NCBI GenBank assembly: GCA_002320245.1
Contig: DCKD01000026.1
Span: 1 to 25,091 of the forward strand
Source of the DNA: Lachnospiraceae bacterium UBA1683
GTDB taxonomy: Bacteria; Bacillota; Clostridia; Lachnospirales; Lachnospiraceae
DNA length: 25,091 nt
Reading direction: 5' to 3'
Shown here: positions 6,649 through 13,782 of the stretch, piece after piece
How positions within the stretch are numbered: position 1 is the first letter of the stretch
Layout of the letters: each line of letters begins with the position of its first letter
Position numbers and translations under genes: made by a program
The notes under the pieces: model-generated
Database searches by the model: none
What the model was told of the DNA's origin: nothing
What the model saw: only the letters and a program-made list of their open reading frames with translations

Positions 6649-8682
6649 TTATTCTGTGTTTCCACCCGTTGTCCAGTCGTCCAAATCCGGCATATAATTT
6701 TCATCTACATAAGAGCCGTCCGCATTGGAATAGGTATCTTCAAAAGATGCATCATAATCTGTATAATCCTGCTGCACACCGTCATCTGCCGCAGTGTCCG
6801 CTGCTTGAGCCGCTTCCTGAGCCGGCTGGTATCCTTCAATCGTAGAGATATTCAGATACGGAAATGCCTGCGACATAATCTTCTGGGATAACCCAAGAAC
6901 CAGTGAGCTGTCATCCTGAGCCGCTGTATTTGGCTCATCAATCACAACATAAATCACAACTTCCGGATTATCCAACGGCGCGCACCCAATATAAGAGAGC
7001 ACGTATTTCCCATTGTTTCTGGGTAATTTCTCCGCGGTTCCTGTCTTTGCCCCGATATCATACCCTTCCACTGCTGCATTTTTACCGGTACCATATTCCA
7101 TAACCGCTTTCAGGTAAGAATGTACCTGTTTGGAGGTGCTTTCCGATACCGTTTTCCGTAAAAGTACCGGATCCTTTGTTTCGATTACCCGTCCGTTTTC
7201 ATCCTGCACCTGCCTGACTACATGAGGCTCATAATAATACCCGCCATTCACAAGCGAAGAGAATGCCGATGCCATTTGTGTCATCGTAACATTGAAGCTC
7301 TGTCCGAATGAACTGGTTGCCAAATCTGTCTCTGTCATTGAATCGGCCGTAAACAGCAGCCCGGATGTATCCGCCTCGCCCGGCAAATCAATCCCGGTAT
7401 ATTCCCCGAATCCGAAAATGTGCTGATACCGTATAAAATTTTCCGTCCCGATAAACTCTGCAATCTGCATCAACGCCACATTGCAGGAATTCGCAATTGC
7501 ATCTGCCACCGTCTCTGTTCCATGCCCGGTCTTTAAATGGCAGGAAATATCCCAATCGCCCACGTGGAGGTAACCGCCGCATACATACGTCTCGTTTCCG
7601 GTAATTGCTCCGGTTTCCAGGCCGGCCGCAACTGTAAACGGCTTGATAGTCGAACCCGGCTCATAGGCGTCACTGACACAGAAGTTCCGCCAAAGCTCAT
7701 TCATTGCATTAAGCTGCTCTTCCTCTGACATTGCATTCCACTTTTCTGTAGAATATAAGCCGGATAAGTCCCGCGGGTTGTTCAAATCGAAATTCGGATA
7801 AGACGCCTCTGCAAGTATCTCTCCGGTATTCGGATTCATCATGATAACTGCCGTATTTTTGCTTCCCGGCTCACCCTCACGGTACTCACCCGCATGGGCA
7901 TCATTAAATTCTTTGATGCACTGCTCCACAATACTTTGTAGTGTGACATCAATGGTTGACACAACGGTATTCCCGTTTTTTGCCGCTTTTACCGTGCGCT
8001 CAGTGGAAGAATCATCAGAAAAATATCCGTACTCCCTTCCGTCCGTACCATTGAGCACGCTGTTATATGCACTCTCGATTCCGATTGCCCCGATATTGCT
8101 GCCCGCCGAAAAGCCAATTACATCACTGGCCAGTGTACTGTACGGATACTTGCGTTTGTAATCATCCTCCAGCCAGATTCCCTTGACATCCGGGTACTTC
8201 TCGGTATCCTCTTCGATTGCCTTAAATTCCTGTGCTTTTTCATATGTTACATCGGTTGCCATAACCTCATAACGGCTGTCCGGATTTTCCTCTATCACTT
8301 TCTTCACATCAGCCTTGGATATTCCGAAACAATCCTCCAGCACTTTTATTGTTGGCTCAATATAATCTTCTTCTGATGTCATAACATAGACATCCAGAAT
8401 CACTTTATATACACGCTCACTGGTCGCAATCTTTGTCCCATTCCGATCCACGATGTCTCCGCGCTTATACGGAATCACCCGGCTGTCATATGTCTGCTGA
8501 TCCAGGACAATCTTCGTGTATTTGCTCCCTTTCGAGGCATTGATATATGTAATTCTTCCGATAAGAACAATAAAAGCCAGTATAACTGCCATAAATAGCA
8601 TTACCAGCTTTTTTTGCATCCGTTTTGGAAATTTCTTTTTTAAAAATTCATAACTGCTTTTTCTTCTTTTCCTGACTGCCAT
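6649..8682 (-). CDS. ftsI: Class B penicillin-binding protein (first of two; FtsI/SpoVD family)
   Basis: This is a septal DD-transpeptidase of the divisome. The 677-aa product has a basic cytoplasmic tail, a membrane span (about 26-45) and a dimerisation domain starting with YKRGDIVDRNG (about 72-82). The transpeptidase domain has intact motifs STIK (Ser344, Lys347), SCN (399-401) and KTGT (546-549). Cysteines at 335, 368, 381 and 400 cluster around the active site, reminiscent of redox-sensitive SpoVD (inference). The C terminus ends in an Asp, Tyr and Ala-rich tail of about 55 residues and lacks a PASTA domain. It starts 10 bp after ftsL. The placement rsmH-ftsL-PBP is the classic ftsI position. 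Which of the two PBPs serves division and which sporulation cannot be decided from sequence. Confidence 0.92.
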   Translation of the reverse strand: MAVRKRRKSSYEFLKKKFPKRMQKKLVMLFMAVILAFIVLIGRITYINASKGSKYTKIVLDQQTYDSRVIPYKRGDIVDRNGTKIATSERVYKVILDVYVMTSEEDYIEPTIKVLEDCFGISKADVKKVIEENPDSRYEVMATDVTYEKAQEFKAIEEDTEKYPDVKGIWLEDDYKRKYPYSTLASDVIGFSAGSNIGAIGIESAYNSVLNGTDGREYGYFSDDSSTERTVKAAKNGNTVVSTIDVTLQSIVEQCIKEFNDAHAGEYREGEPGSKNTAVIMMNPNTGEILAEASYPNFDLNNPRDLSGLYSTEKWNAMSEEEQLNAMNELWRNFCVSDAYEPGSTIKPFTVAAGLETGAITGNETYVCGGYLHVGDWDISCHLKTGHGTETVADAIANSCNVALMQIAEFIGTENFIRYQHIFGFGEYTGIDLPGEADTSGLLFTADSMTETDLATSSFGQSFNVTMTQMASAFSSLVNGGYYYEPHVVRQVQDENGRVIETKDPVLLRKTVSESTSKQVHSYLKAVMEYGTGKNAAVEGYDIGAKTGTAEKLPRNNGKYVLSYIGCAPLDNPEVVIYVVIDEPNTAAQDDSSLVLGLSQKIMSQAFPYLNISTIEGYQPAQEAAQAADTAADDGVQQDYTDYDASFEDTYSNADGSYVDENYMPDLDDWTTGGNTE

Positions 8683-8692
8683 ACTTTCTACC

Positions 8693-9235
8693 TTACTCTG
8701 ACATGTCTCTTGACTTCGCCAGCACGCCGTCCTCCGGAATATCGCTGTATTTCGTCACAGAGTCACTCTCCGGTCCGGTATATTCCACCACGCTCCCCTG
8801 CGCTGCATATACCATTCCAAGTTCATTGATTGCCTTTGCGCGGACTTCCTCCAGATTCACAGAATCTTCCGCCGCCTGATATGCGGTATCATTTTCTTCA
8901 GTCAAATCTGCAAGCTCCTCCTGCAGTGCCGCGATGTTTTCGGAACGGTTCACAATCTCCGTCTGTAGTTTCAGAAACATCACGCAGATAAAAACCGCAA
9001 ATACTGCTGCCCCTGTAAGGAATGCAGCATAGGCAGGACTGATACTCCGTGCACGCTTACGGTTCTTACGCACCTGACGGCTCGTTGTCACATCGTGCTT
9101 CGGTTCTCTTTCCCATACTTTTCCGGGCGAAACTTCCGGCTGTGGTACAGCACTCCCATAGACATACATCTGTCCGGACCGATTTATACGGTTATTATTT
9201 TTTCTGCCGTATGTGGCTATACGTCTTGCTGCCAT
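8693..9235 (-). CDS. ftsL: Cell division protein FtsL-like
   Basis: This is a small bitopic divisome protein expected to form a coiled coil with DivIC/FtsB and bind DivIB. The 180-aa product has a basic cytoplasmic tail of about 85 residues, one membrane span (about 88-110) and a heptad-like extracellular stretch, LQTEIVNRSENIAALQEELA, followed by a short acidic tail. Sequence conservation in this family is low; the call rests on topology, size and position between rsmH and the PBP gene. The ATG at 9235 has purine-rich AAAGGGG upstream. Confidence 0.82.
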   Translation of the reverse strand: MAARRIATYGRKNNNRINRSGQMYVYGSAVPQPEVSPGKVWEREPKHDVTTSRQVRKNRKRARSISPAYAAFLTGAAVFAVFICVMFLKLQTEIVNRSENIAALQEELADLTEENDTAYQAAEDSVNLEEVRAKAINELGMVYAAQGSVVEYTGPESDSVTKYSDIPEDGVLAKSRDMSE

Positions 9236-9256
9236 AGCCTTCTGCCCCTTTCCGGC

Positions 9257-9281
9257 TCACCGGGTTCTCCCCTCCCGGTGA
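9257..9281 (-). other. Stem-loop in the rsmH-ftsL gap
   Basis: TCACCGGG (9257-9264) and CCCGGTGA (9274-9281) form a perfect 8-bp GC-rich stem with a 9-nt loop. On the minus strand the loop reads AGGGGAGAA, like a ribosome binding site. There is no T-run. The position fits an mRNA processing or stability hairpin within the operon; its role is unknown. Confidence 0.5.
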
Positions 9282-9306
9282 ATCTAACTTATATACTCCT
9301 TACTGC

Positions 9307-10242
9307 TTAACACCGTTCAAACACCCTGAGTTTTGCACTCTTTGAACGGCTGTTGTGTTCCAGTTCCCCCTCGCTCGGAAGAATTGGTTTTCTTGTGATT
9401 ACCTTGCCCTTTGAAACACTTCCACAGACGCATACCGGAAAATGACTCGGACAGGTACAGGGATTTTCATTTTTCCGGAATGCACTTTTTACAATCCTGT
9501 CCTCCAGTGAATGAAATGTAATAATGCAAATCCGCCCTCCCGGATTAAGCATCTCAATCATATCATCCAATGAATCCCTGAGTACATCCAATTCCCTGTT
9601 CAGTTCAATTCGAATCGCCTGAAACGTCCGCTTAGACGGATGTCCGCCCGTCTTCTGAAATTTCATCGGAATCGCGTGGCGGATAATCTCATTCAACTGG
9701 CCGGTTGTCTCAATCGGTGCCTTTCCGCGCTCCATCACGATATGTTTTGCGATGTTCTTTGCGAATTTGTCCTCGCCATAATCGCGAATCACGCGGTACA
9801 GGTCTGCTTCGCTGTAAGTATTCACAATGTCTCTTGCCGTCAGCGTCTGTCTCTGGTCCATACGCATATCCAGCGGTGCATCTGACCGGTAGGAAAACCC
9901 CCTCTCGGCTGTGTCGAGCTGATAAGATGATACACCCAAATCAAGGACGATTCCGTCCACTTTGTCAACACCGATTGCATGGAGCTTCGACTTCATTTCA
10001 CAATAATTGCTCCGGATTATTGTTACTTTCTCCCCGAAGTCGTTTAGTCGGGCGCTGGCTGCCTCAATTGCAGCAGCATCCTGGTCTATACCTATAAATC
10101 TCCCCTGTTCGCCCAAACGGCTGCATACTTCACAGGCATGTCCGCCTCCGCCAAGTGTGGCGTCAACGTAAGTCCCGTCCGGTTTTACCGCCAGAGCGTT
10201 TACTGTCTCTTCTAGTAGTACTGATGTGTGCTTAAATGCCAT
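9307..10242 (-). CDS. rsmH: 16S rRNA (cytosine1402-N4)-methyltransferase RsmH (MraW)
   Basis: This is an S-adenosylmethionine-dependent methyltransferase acting on C1402 of 16S rRNA, the standard second dcw gene after mraZ. The product is 311 aa from the chosen start. The SAM-binding region VDATLGGGGH is near residue 30 and GIDQDAAAIEAA follows. Further signatures are VLDLGVSSYQLD, TFQAIRIELNREL and ITFHSLEDRIVK. A Cys-rich CTCPSHFPVCVCG segment sits near the C terminus, ending RSAKLRVFER-like. I chose the ATG at 10240-10242 because GGAGG (10248-10252) sits 5 nt upstream. A start 4 codons earlier would contain that ribosome binding site. Confidence 0.97.
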   Translation of the reverse strand: MAFKHTSVLLEETVNALAVKPDGTYVDATLGGGGHACEVCSRLGEQGRFIGIDQDAAAIEAASARLNDFGEKVTIIRSNYCEMKSKLHAIGVDKVDGIVLDLGVSSYQLDTAERGFSYRSDAPLDMRMDQRQTLTARDIVNTYSEADLYRVIRDYGEDKFAKNIAKHIVMERGKAPIETTGQLNEIIRHAIPMKFQKTGGHPSKRTFQAIRIELNRELDVLRDSLDDMIEMLNPGGRICIITFHSLEDRIVKSAFRKNENPCTCPSHFPVCVCGSVSKGKVITRKPILPSEGELEHNSRSKSAKLRVFERC

Positions 10243-10263
10243 GTCAACCTCCATTCCTTCACA

Positions 10264-10701
10264 TTATATACGGATTCCAATGGATTCCATACGTTCTGCA
10301 ATCGCATCCAGGTCTTCCTCACTGACCATGCTGCGCTCTTCCCAAAGTTCCTTATCCCAGATTTCCACACGGTCCTGAACTCCCACAAGGACAACGTCCT
10401 TTTCAAGATGTGCGGCTTTTCTGAGTGAAGGCGGTACCAAGACTCTCCCTTGCTTGTCAAAACTGCCTTCCGAGGCGCTTCCGAAGAAATATCGTTTGAA
10501 TATTCTGGCATCTTTATTCATCCGTGGTAAGGTTTCGAGCTCTGCTACGAATTTGTTCCACTCTTCCTGAGAGTACACAAACAGACAGCCTTCCAGTCCG
10601 TTACAGATTACAAAACTATCGCCTAAATCTTCCCGTAACTTGGCTGGTATAATCAAACGGCCTTTTTCGTCTATGCTGTGATTAAACTCCCCTAGTAACA
10701 T
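10264..10701 (-). CDS. mraZ: Transcriptional regulator MraZ
   Basis: This is the first gene of the dcw cluster and encodes a DNA-binding protein made of two SpoVT-AbrB-like domains that assembles into rings and usually represses its own operon. The 145-aa product has the paired signatures DEKGRLIIPAKLRE (about residues 11-24) and DKQGRVLVPPSLRK in the second half. The ATG at 10701 has an AAGGAG ribosome binding site 6 nt upstream. The upstream DNA carries a long phased array of GTGG boxes overlapping a strong promoter, matching autoregulation by MraZ. Confidence 0.97.
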   Translation of the reverse strand: MLLGEFNHSIDEKGRLIIPAKLREDLGDSFVICNGLEGCLFVYSQEEWNKFVAELETLPRMNKDARIFKRYFFGSASEGSFDKQGRVLVPPSLRKAAHLEKDVVLVGVQDRVEIWDKELWEERSMVSEEDLDAIAERMESIGIRI

Positions 10702-10727
10702 TAAGAACTCCTTCTTTCAAAGTGGCT

Positions 10728-10802
10728 CCACTTTCTCCCCACTTTGTTCCACAATTCACCACTTCCTACCACTTGAAACCATTGTAAACCACTTTCCACC
10801 CT
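10728..10802 (-). promoter_or_regulatory. Putative MraZ operator: 10-bp-phased GTGG box array
   Basis: Read on the plus strand, CCAC starts at 10728, 10739, 10749, 10759, 10769 and 10789, with CCAT at 10779 and degenerate CCCT at 10799. From 10739 on, all are exactly 10 bp apart. On the minus strand the boxes read like AAAGTGG, resembling the AAAGTG(T/G) repeats described for mollicute MraZ and the three TGGG repeats of E. coli. The array spans the -35/-10 spacer and the early transcribed leader. The first box also forms a palindrome, AAAGTGGCTCCACTTT (10719-10734), just before the mraZ ribosome binding site. Confidence 0.75.
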
Positions 10803-10809
10803 TTTTCAA
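10781..10809 (-). promoter_or_regulatory. Sigma-A-type promoter of the dcw cluster (PmraZ)
   Basis: On the minus strand, TTGAAA (10804-10809) and TACAAT (10781-10786) are separated by exactly 17 bp. Both hexamers match consensus at 5 of 6 positions. Predicted initiation is near 10774, leaving a leader of about 70 nt before mraZ. Putative MraZ boxes lie in the spacer and downstream. Confidence 0.8.
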
Positions 10810-10830
10810 GAGTTTTTTTCTATTTGTTTC

Positions 10831-10988
10831 ACGCAAAAGTAACCGTTCAGCTTTCCGGCAGAACTGTTACGCATCCTGCCATTTTGAATCGCCTTCGGCG
10901 ATAGGCAGGTTGCATTCAAGACAACACGTGCATCCTCGTACTCAATCAACAGAGTGATTGAGTACGGACCGAACTGTCACACGCAAAA
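10831..10988. mobile_element. Putative IS66-like miniature element (MITE) upstream of mraZ
   Basis: A 142-bp gene-free core (10839-10980) is flanked by perfect 8-bp direct repeats, ACGCAAAA at 10831-10838 and 10981-10988. Its left end is GTAACCGTTC and its inward-read right end GTGACAGTTC (8 of 10 identical). A third, internal copy of the end motif, GAACTGTTAC (10861-10870), pairs with the left end to make a hairpin. Other hairpins are ATCGCC/GGCGAT (10888-10902) inside CCTGCC/GGCAGG (10875-10909), and a perfect 12-bp stem CGTACTCAATCA (10937-10948) with its complement at 10955-10966. The left end shares 12 bases with the element at 1070. The 412-bp mraZ upstream gap thus holds operator, promoter, this element and a terminator, with no gene. 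Confidence 0.68.
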
Positions 10989-11005
10989 TACGATTACTCT
11001 ATAAT

Positions 11006-11055
11006 AAAAAAGATGGCTGCCAACTACGAAACATAAATCGTAGCCGGCAGCCATC
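11006..11055 (-). terminator. Rho-independent terminator of the degV operon
   Basis: GATGGCTGCC (11012-11021) and GGCAGCCATC (11046-11055) form a perfect 10-bp stem, extended by CTACGA/TCGTAG (11024-11029 with 11038-11043). On the minus strand it is followed by TTTTTTATTAT. It lies about 58 nt after the stop of the 78-aa gene. Confidence 0.9.
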
Positions 11056-11113
11056 CGGTTCTCCATATTCTAATAAAATCCCAAAACACAAAGACCTTCT
11101 GTCAGATTTGCTT

Positions 11114-11350
11114 TTATTCTGCCAGACTTGTCATGTATGTGTTAATCGCATCATAATTTACCGATGCCACTTCTCTTTCCTGATTGGATGCATATTTGTC
11201 GTATGCCGAGTATCCAAGCCATGCGACCAGTGCCAGTGCGGCAAGGGAAAGCACGCATTTTCTCAGCACATTCATCATCCTCTGTTTTTTTATGATTTTT
11301 TTTCTGTTCGCTTTTTCTTTCTTATAGCGGTCTACCTTTTCCTGACTCAT
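11114..11350 (-). CDS. Small one-TM membrane protein, unknown function
   Basis: I do not recognise this 78-aa protein. It has a strongly basic N terminus (Lys/Arg-rich, about residues 5-30), one hydrophobic span (about 32-48, CVLSLAALALVAWLGYSA) and a short extracellular-type tail ending INTYMTSLAE. An AAGAAGG ribosome binding site precedes the ATG at 11350. The gene is 42 bp downstream of degV and is followed by a clear terminator, so both are probably co-transcribed. Its small size but complete expression signals make it a credible gene. Confidence 0.75.
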   Translation of the reverse strand: MSQEKVDRYKKEKANRKKIIKKQRMMNVLRKCVLSLAALALVAWLGYSAYDKYASNQEREVASVNYDAINTYMTSLAE

Positions 11351-11392
11351 CTTTTAACCTTCTTTTTTTATATTTATACCCACATTCTGTGT

Positions 11393-12232
11393 CTATATCA
11401 CTACAATGATTCCGCCGTCATTTGCATACATAGAGCTGATACCCGCAGTGTCTACAATGAAACTTGCTTTGACCTCCATCTTTTCCAGCAGCATTTTTTC
11501 AAAGTCCCGTGCGCGTTCCGCACAGTTGCAGTGTGAAATCGCCAGCACCCTGTCTTTTGAATTCTCCACTTCATCCACCACATAATCTGCCATCTTAACA
11601 AGTGCCTTTTTCATTCCTCTTGTCTGCGCTTTCTGGCAAATGGTTCCCTCCGGTGTGGAACCCATGACCGGCTTAATGTTAAGAGCTCCGGCAACCAGTG
11701 ACTTGATTCCGGTCAGCCTTCCATTCTTGCGGAGCGTATCCAGATTCTCCAGTACAAAGTACGTGTGCTGTCCGCTGATATACCTTTCCACTGCATCGAT
11801 TACCTGTGTGAAGCTCATTCCCGCCTCCTCACATTCCTGTATCTTAAGGGCAATCAATGTCTCCCCGATGGATGCTGAGCAGGAATTAAAAACGTGGATA
11901 TCTTTCGCACCGCACTCTTCTTTATATAAATTCTTTCCAAGCACCGCACTGTTATAAGAGCCGCTCAGTTCCGCAGACAGTGTCACAACATATACCCTCT
12001 CTGCATCACAGTGATACTTTTCCATATACTGTTCCGGAGACGGACAGGATGACTTTGGACTTTCCTGACTCCTTGCCACCTTCTTCAGAAAATCTGCCTG
12101 ATCAAATGTCTCATCATCTACGATACTCTCACCATCAACCTGCATTGTCAGAGCAGCCGAGCTAAATATTCCGCTCTGCTTCATCTCTTCTGTAAGTTCC
12201 CCGCAACTGTCAACGATTACTCTATAACTCAT
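11393..12232 (-). CDS. DegV family fatty-acid-binding protein
   Basis: DegV/FakB proteins bind a fatty acid and present it to a fatty acid kinase for phosphorylation. The product is 279 aa from the chosen start, the usual family length. It begins YRVIVDSCGEL, like the DegV N terminus, then has VVTLSAELSGSYNSA (conserved Ser-rich ligand loop) and FVLENLDTLRKNGRLTG, with IKPVMGSTPEG-like sequence after it. I chose the ATG at 12230-12232, which has GGAGG 7 nt upstream; the frame stays open 10 codons further but those include the ribosome binding site. No fatty acid kinase subunit is nearby. The physiological ligand is unknown. Confidence 0.9.
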   Translation of the reverse strand: MSYRVIVDSCGELTEEMKQSGIFSSAALTMQVDGESIVDDETFDQADFLKKVARSQESPKSSCPSPEQYMEKYHCDAERVYVVTLSAELSGSYNSAVLGKNLYKEECGAKDIHVFNSCSASIGETLIALKIQECEEAGMSFTQVIDAVERYISGQHTYFVLENLDTLRKNGRLTGIKSLVAGALNIKPVMGSTPEGTICQKAQTRGMKKALVKMADYVVDEVENSKDRVLAISHCNCAERARDFEKMLLEKMEVKASFIVDTAGISSMYANDGGIIVVI

Positions 12233-12277
12233 ATCCGTTCCTCCCAAATCACACAGTATCAATATGTTTTCTATTTC

Positions 12278-12298
12278 ATGTAGTTTTTAATACTACAT
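12278..12298 (-). promoter_or_regulatory. Inverted repeat at the degV transcription start (possible operator)
   Basis: ATGTAGT (12278-12284) and ACTACAT (12292-12298) are perfect 7-bp inverted arms with a 7-nt AT spacer. The repeat lies just downstream of the predicted -10, where a repressor could block initiation. The binding protein is unknown. Confidence 0.4.
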
Positions 12299-12301
12299 TA
12301 C

Positions 12302-12329
12302 ACTATACCATACTTTATGTCATCTGCAA
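12302..12329 (-). promoter_or_regulatory. Promoter for degV
   Basis: On the minus strand, TATAGT (12302-12307) is preceded directly by TGG, an extended -10 feature. TTGCAG (12324-12329) lies 16 bp upstream. It is in the non-coding gap before degV, about 65 nt from the start codon. Confidence 0.55.
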
Positions 12330-12344
12330 AGGATTTTTTACGTT

Positions 12345-12372
12345 TTCTATCTATTCTATCTATTTCTATCTA
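12345..12372. repeat. Three near-tandem copies of TTCTATCTA
   Basis: TTCTATCTA occurs at 12345-12353, 12354-12362 and 12364-12372, in the gap upstream of the degV promoter. The copies are perfect. It may be simple low-complexity DNA or direct-repeat binding sites; I see no gene. Confidence 0.6.
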
Positions 12373-12428
12373 TGTTTTAATGTTGGGAGCAAAAGGGATT
12401 TTGGCTTCTCTGATACACGGATTTCAAA

Positions 12429-12463
12429 GTCATGTCTTTTCATGTATGTATGAAACACATGAC
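12429..12463 (-). terminator. Hairpin after the FtsW paralogue (weak terminator)
   Basis: GTCATGT (12429-12435) pairs with ACATGAC (12457-12463), extended inward by ATGAAA/TTTCAT-type pairing with small bulges. It begins 16 bp downstream of the FtsW-paralogue stop. Only a short T stretch follows, so termination efficiency is uncertain. Confidence 0.5.
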
Positions 12464-12478
12464 CTTTTGACCTTGGTA

Positions 12479-13753
12479 TCATGTTTTATCTTGTAGCTTA
12501 ATCTTTCTTGAGATTCCGAGTGCAATTCCCATCTCTGTCATAAGGAACAGAACGGACGTACCTCCATAACTGATAAACGGCAGCGTAATTCCGGTTGTCG
12601 GAATCATATTCGTTACAACCGCAATATTCAGAATCACCTGTAGCGCAATATGCGCGAAAATCCCTGTCACCACCAGAGAGCCATACAAATCCGGTGCATT
12701 CTGCGCGATGAACATCAGGCGGTAAAGCAGGATTCCGAATAGCACCAGAATAATAATTGCGCCGAACACACCCAATTCTTCACACACAATTGTCAGAATC
12801 ATGTCATTTTGTACCTCCGGAATTACCCCAAGTTTTTGGGAACTGTTTCCAAGGCCTTTTCCGAAAAAACCGCCGGAACCGATTGCGTACAATCCCTGCA
12901 TTACCTGAAACCCGCCTTCACTTGCATGATTTTCCGGGTCCAGCCACGTGATGACCCTTCGCATTCGGAAGTTTTCACTCGTTTCCAGATTGGACGCCAG
13001 AATCATAACCCCGACAGAAATTGCCGCCGTTGCCATTACAACAATGGAAATAAACGGTTTCGTCTTCGGATGTACTACAAAAATCAGGATGCAGGTGATT
13101 CCCGCTACAATCATTGCCGTGCTCAGGTTATCCGTCAAAATGAGGACTCCTGCCGACGCCACCGCACCGAATGCCAGAACACGAATAATCCCGTCTCTTG
13201 TCTGTATCTTACTTCCAAGCCTGCACAATTCAAATGAAATAAACAGAATCACCGCAATCTTTGCAATCTCCGATGGCTGCAGTGTCATGTTTGCGGGAAG
13301 CTGAATCCATCTTCTCGAGCCATACGCCTCCACACCGAGCGGTGTCTTCACAAGCGCCATCATAAACAGTGAAAAAATGTAAATTTCAAACGAGAATGCA
13401 CCATATACATGATAGTCAATCTTCGACACAAACAGCATAAACACAAAACTGACAGCTCCTACGAGCGCCTGCTTTGAAAAATAGAACATATCGTCGCCAA
13501 AATCTGCATTCGCACTGTATGCACTTGTACTGTAAAGCATAACCAGACCAAAGCACATCAGGAAAATCAGGACCAGCAGCAGGTCATAATCGAAATACTG
13601 CGGATTCTGCACAAACAGATATGCCCGGAAACTGCCCTTCTTCCGTCTTTTCCGCGGAGGCTGTGTATTCTGAAATTGCGGCATCTTCTGTGTCCTTTGA
13701 AGCGGCTGTGTATCCCCAACCCTTCGAACCGGCCGCACAATTCTACTTCTCAT
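12479..13753 (-). CDS. Second FtsW/RodA/SpoVE family SEDS protein
   Basis: This is a paralogue of the dcw-encoded FtsW and probably another lipid II polymerase, possibly for sporulation or elongation. The 424-aa product carries a cytoplasmic basic extension of about 55 residues that the other copy lacks. About 10 membrane spans follow, with signatures LYSTSAYS, GSRRWIQLP, QPSEIAKIAVILF, PEVQNDMILTIVCEELG with the catalytic-type Asp, and ITLPFISYGGTS. The ATG at 13753 has GAGGAG 7 nt upstream and lies 29 bp after asnB, so it is likely co-transcribed with it. No partner class B PBP is adjacent. Sequence cannot decide between FtsW, SpoVE and RodA. Confidence 0.9.
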   Translation of the reverse strand: MRSRIVRPVRRVGDTQPLQRTQKMPQFQNTQPPRKRRKKGSFRAYLFVQNPQYFDYDLLLVLIFLMCFGLVMLYSTSAYSANADFGDDMFYFSKQALVGAVSFVFMLFVSKIDYHVYGAFSFEIYIFSLFMMALVKTPLGVEAYGSRRWIQLPANMTLQPSEIAKIAVILFISFELCRLGSKIQTRDGIIRVLAFGAVASAGVLILTDNLSTAMIVAGITCILIFVVHPKTKPFISIVVMATAAISVGVMILASNLETSENFRMRRVITWLDPENHASEGGFQVMQGLYAIGSGGFFGKGLGNSSQKLGVIPEVQNDMILTIVCEELGVFGAIIILVLFGILLYRLMFIAQNAPDLYGSLVVTGIFAHIALQVILNIAVVTNMIPTTGITLPFISYGGTSVLFLMTEMGIALGISRKIKLQDKT

Positions 13754-13782
13754 ACAATCTCCTCTATTATGAAATCCTACCT

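Noticed and set aside
6585..6704. 40-codon upstream extension of the second PBP
   Set aside because: It would run through the intergenic hairpin and overlap the end of the first PBP gene, and the residues are not PBP-like.
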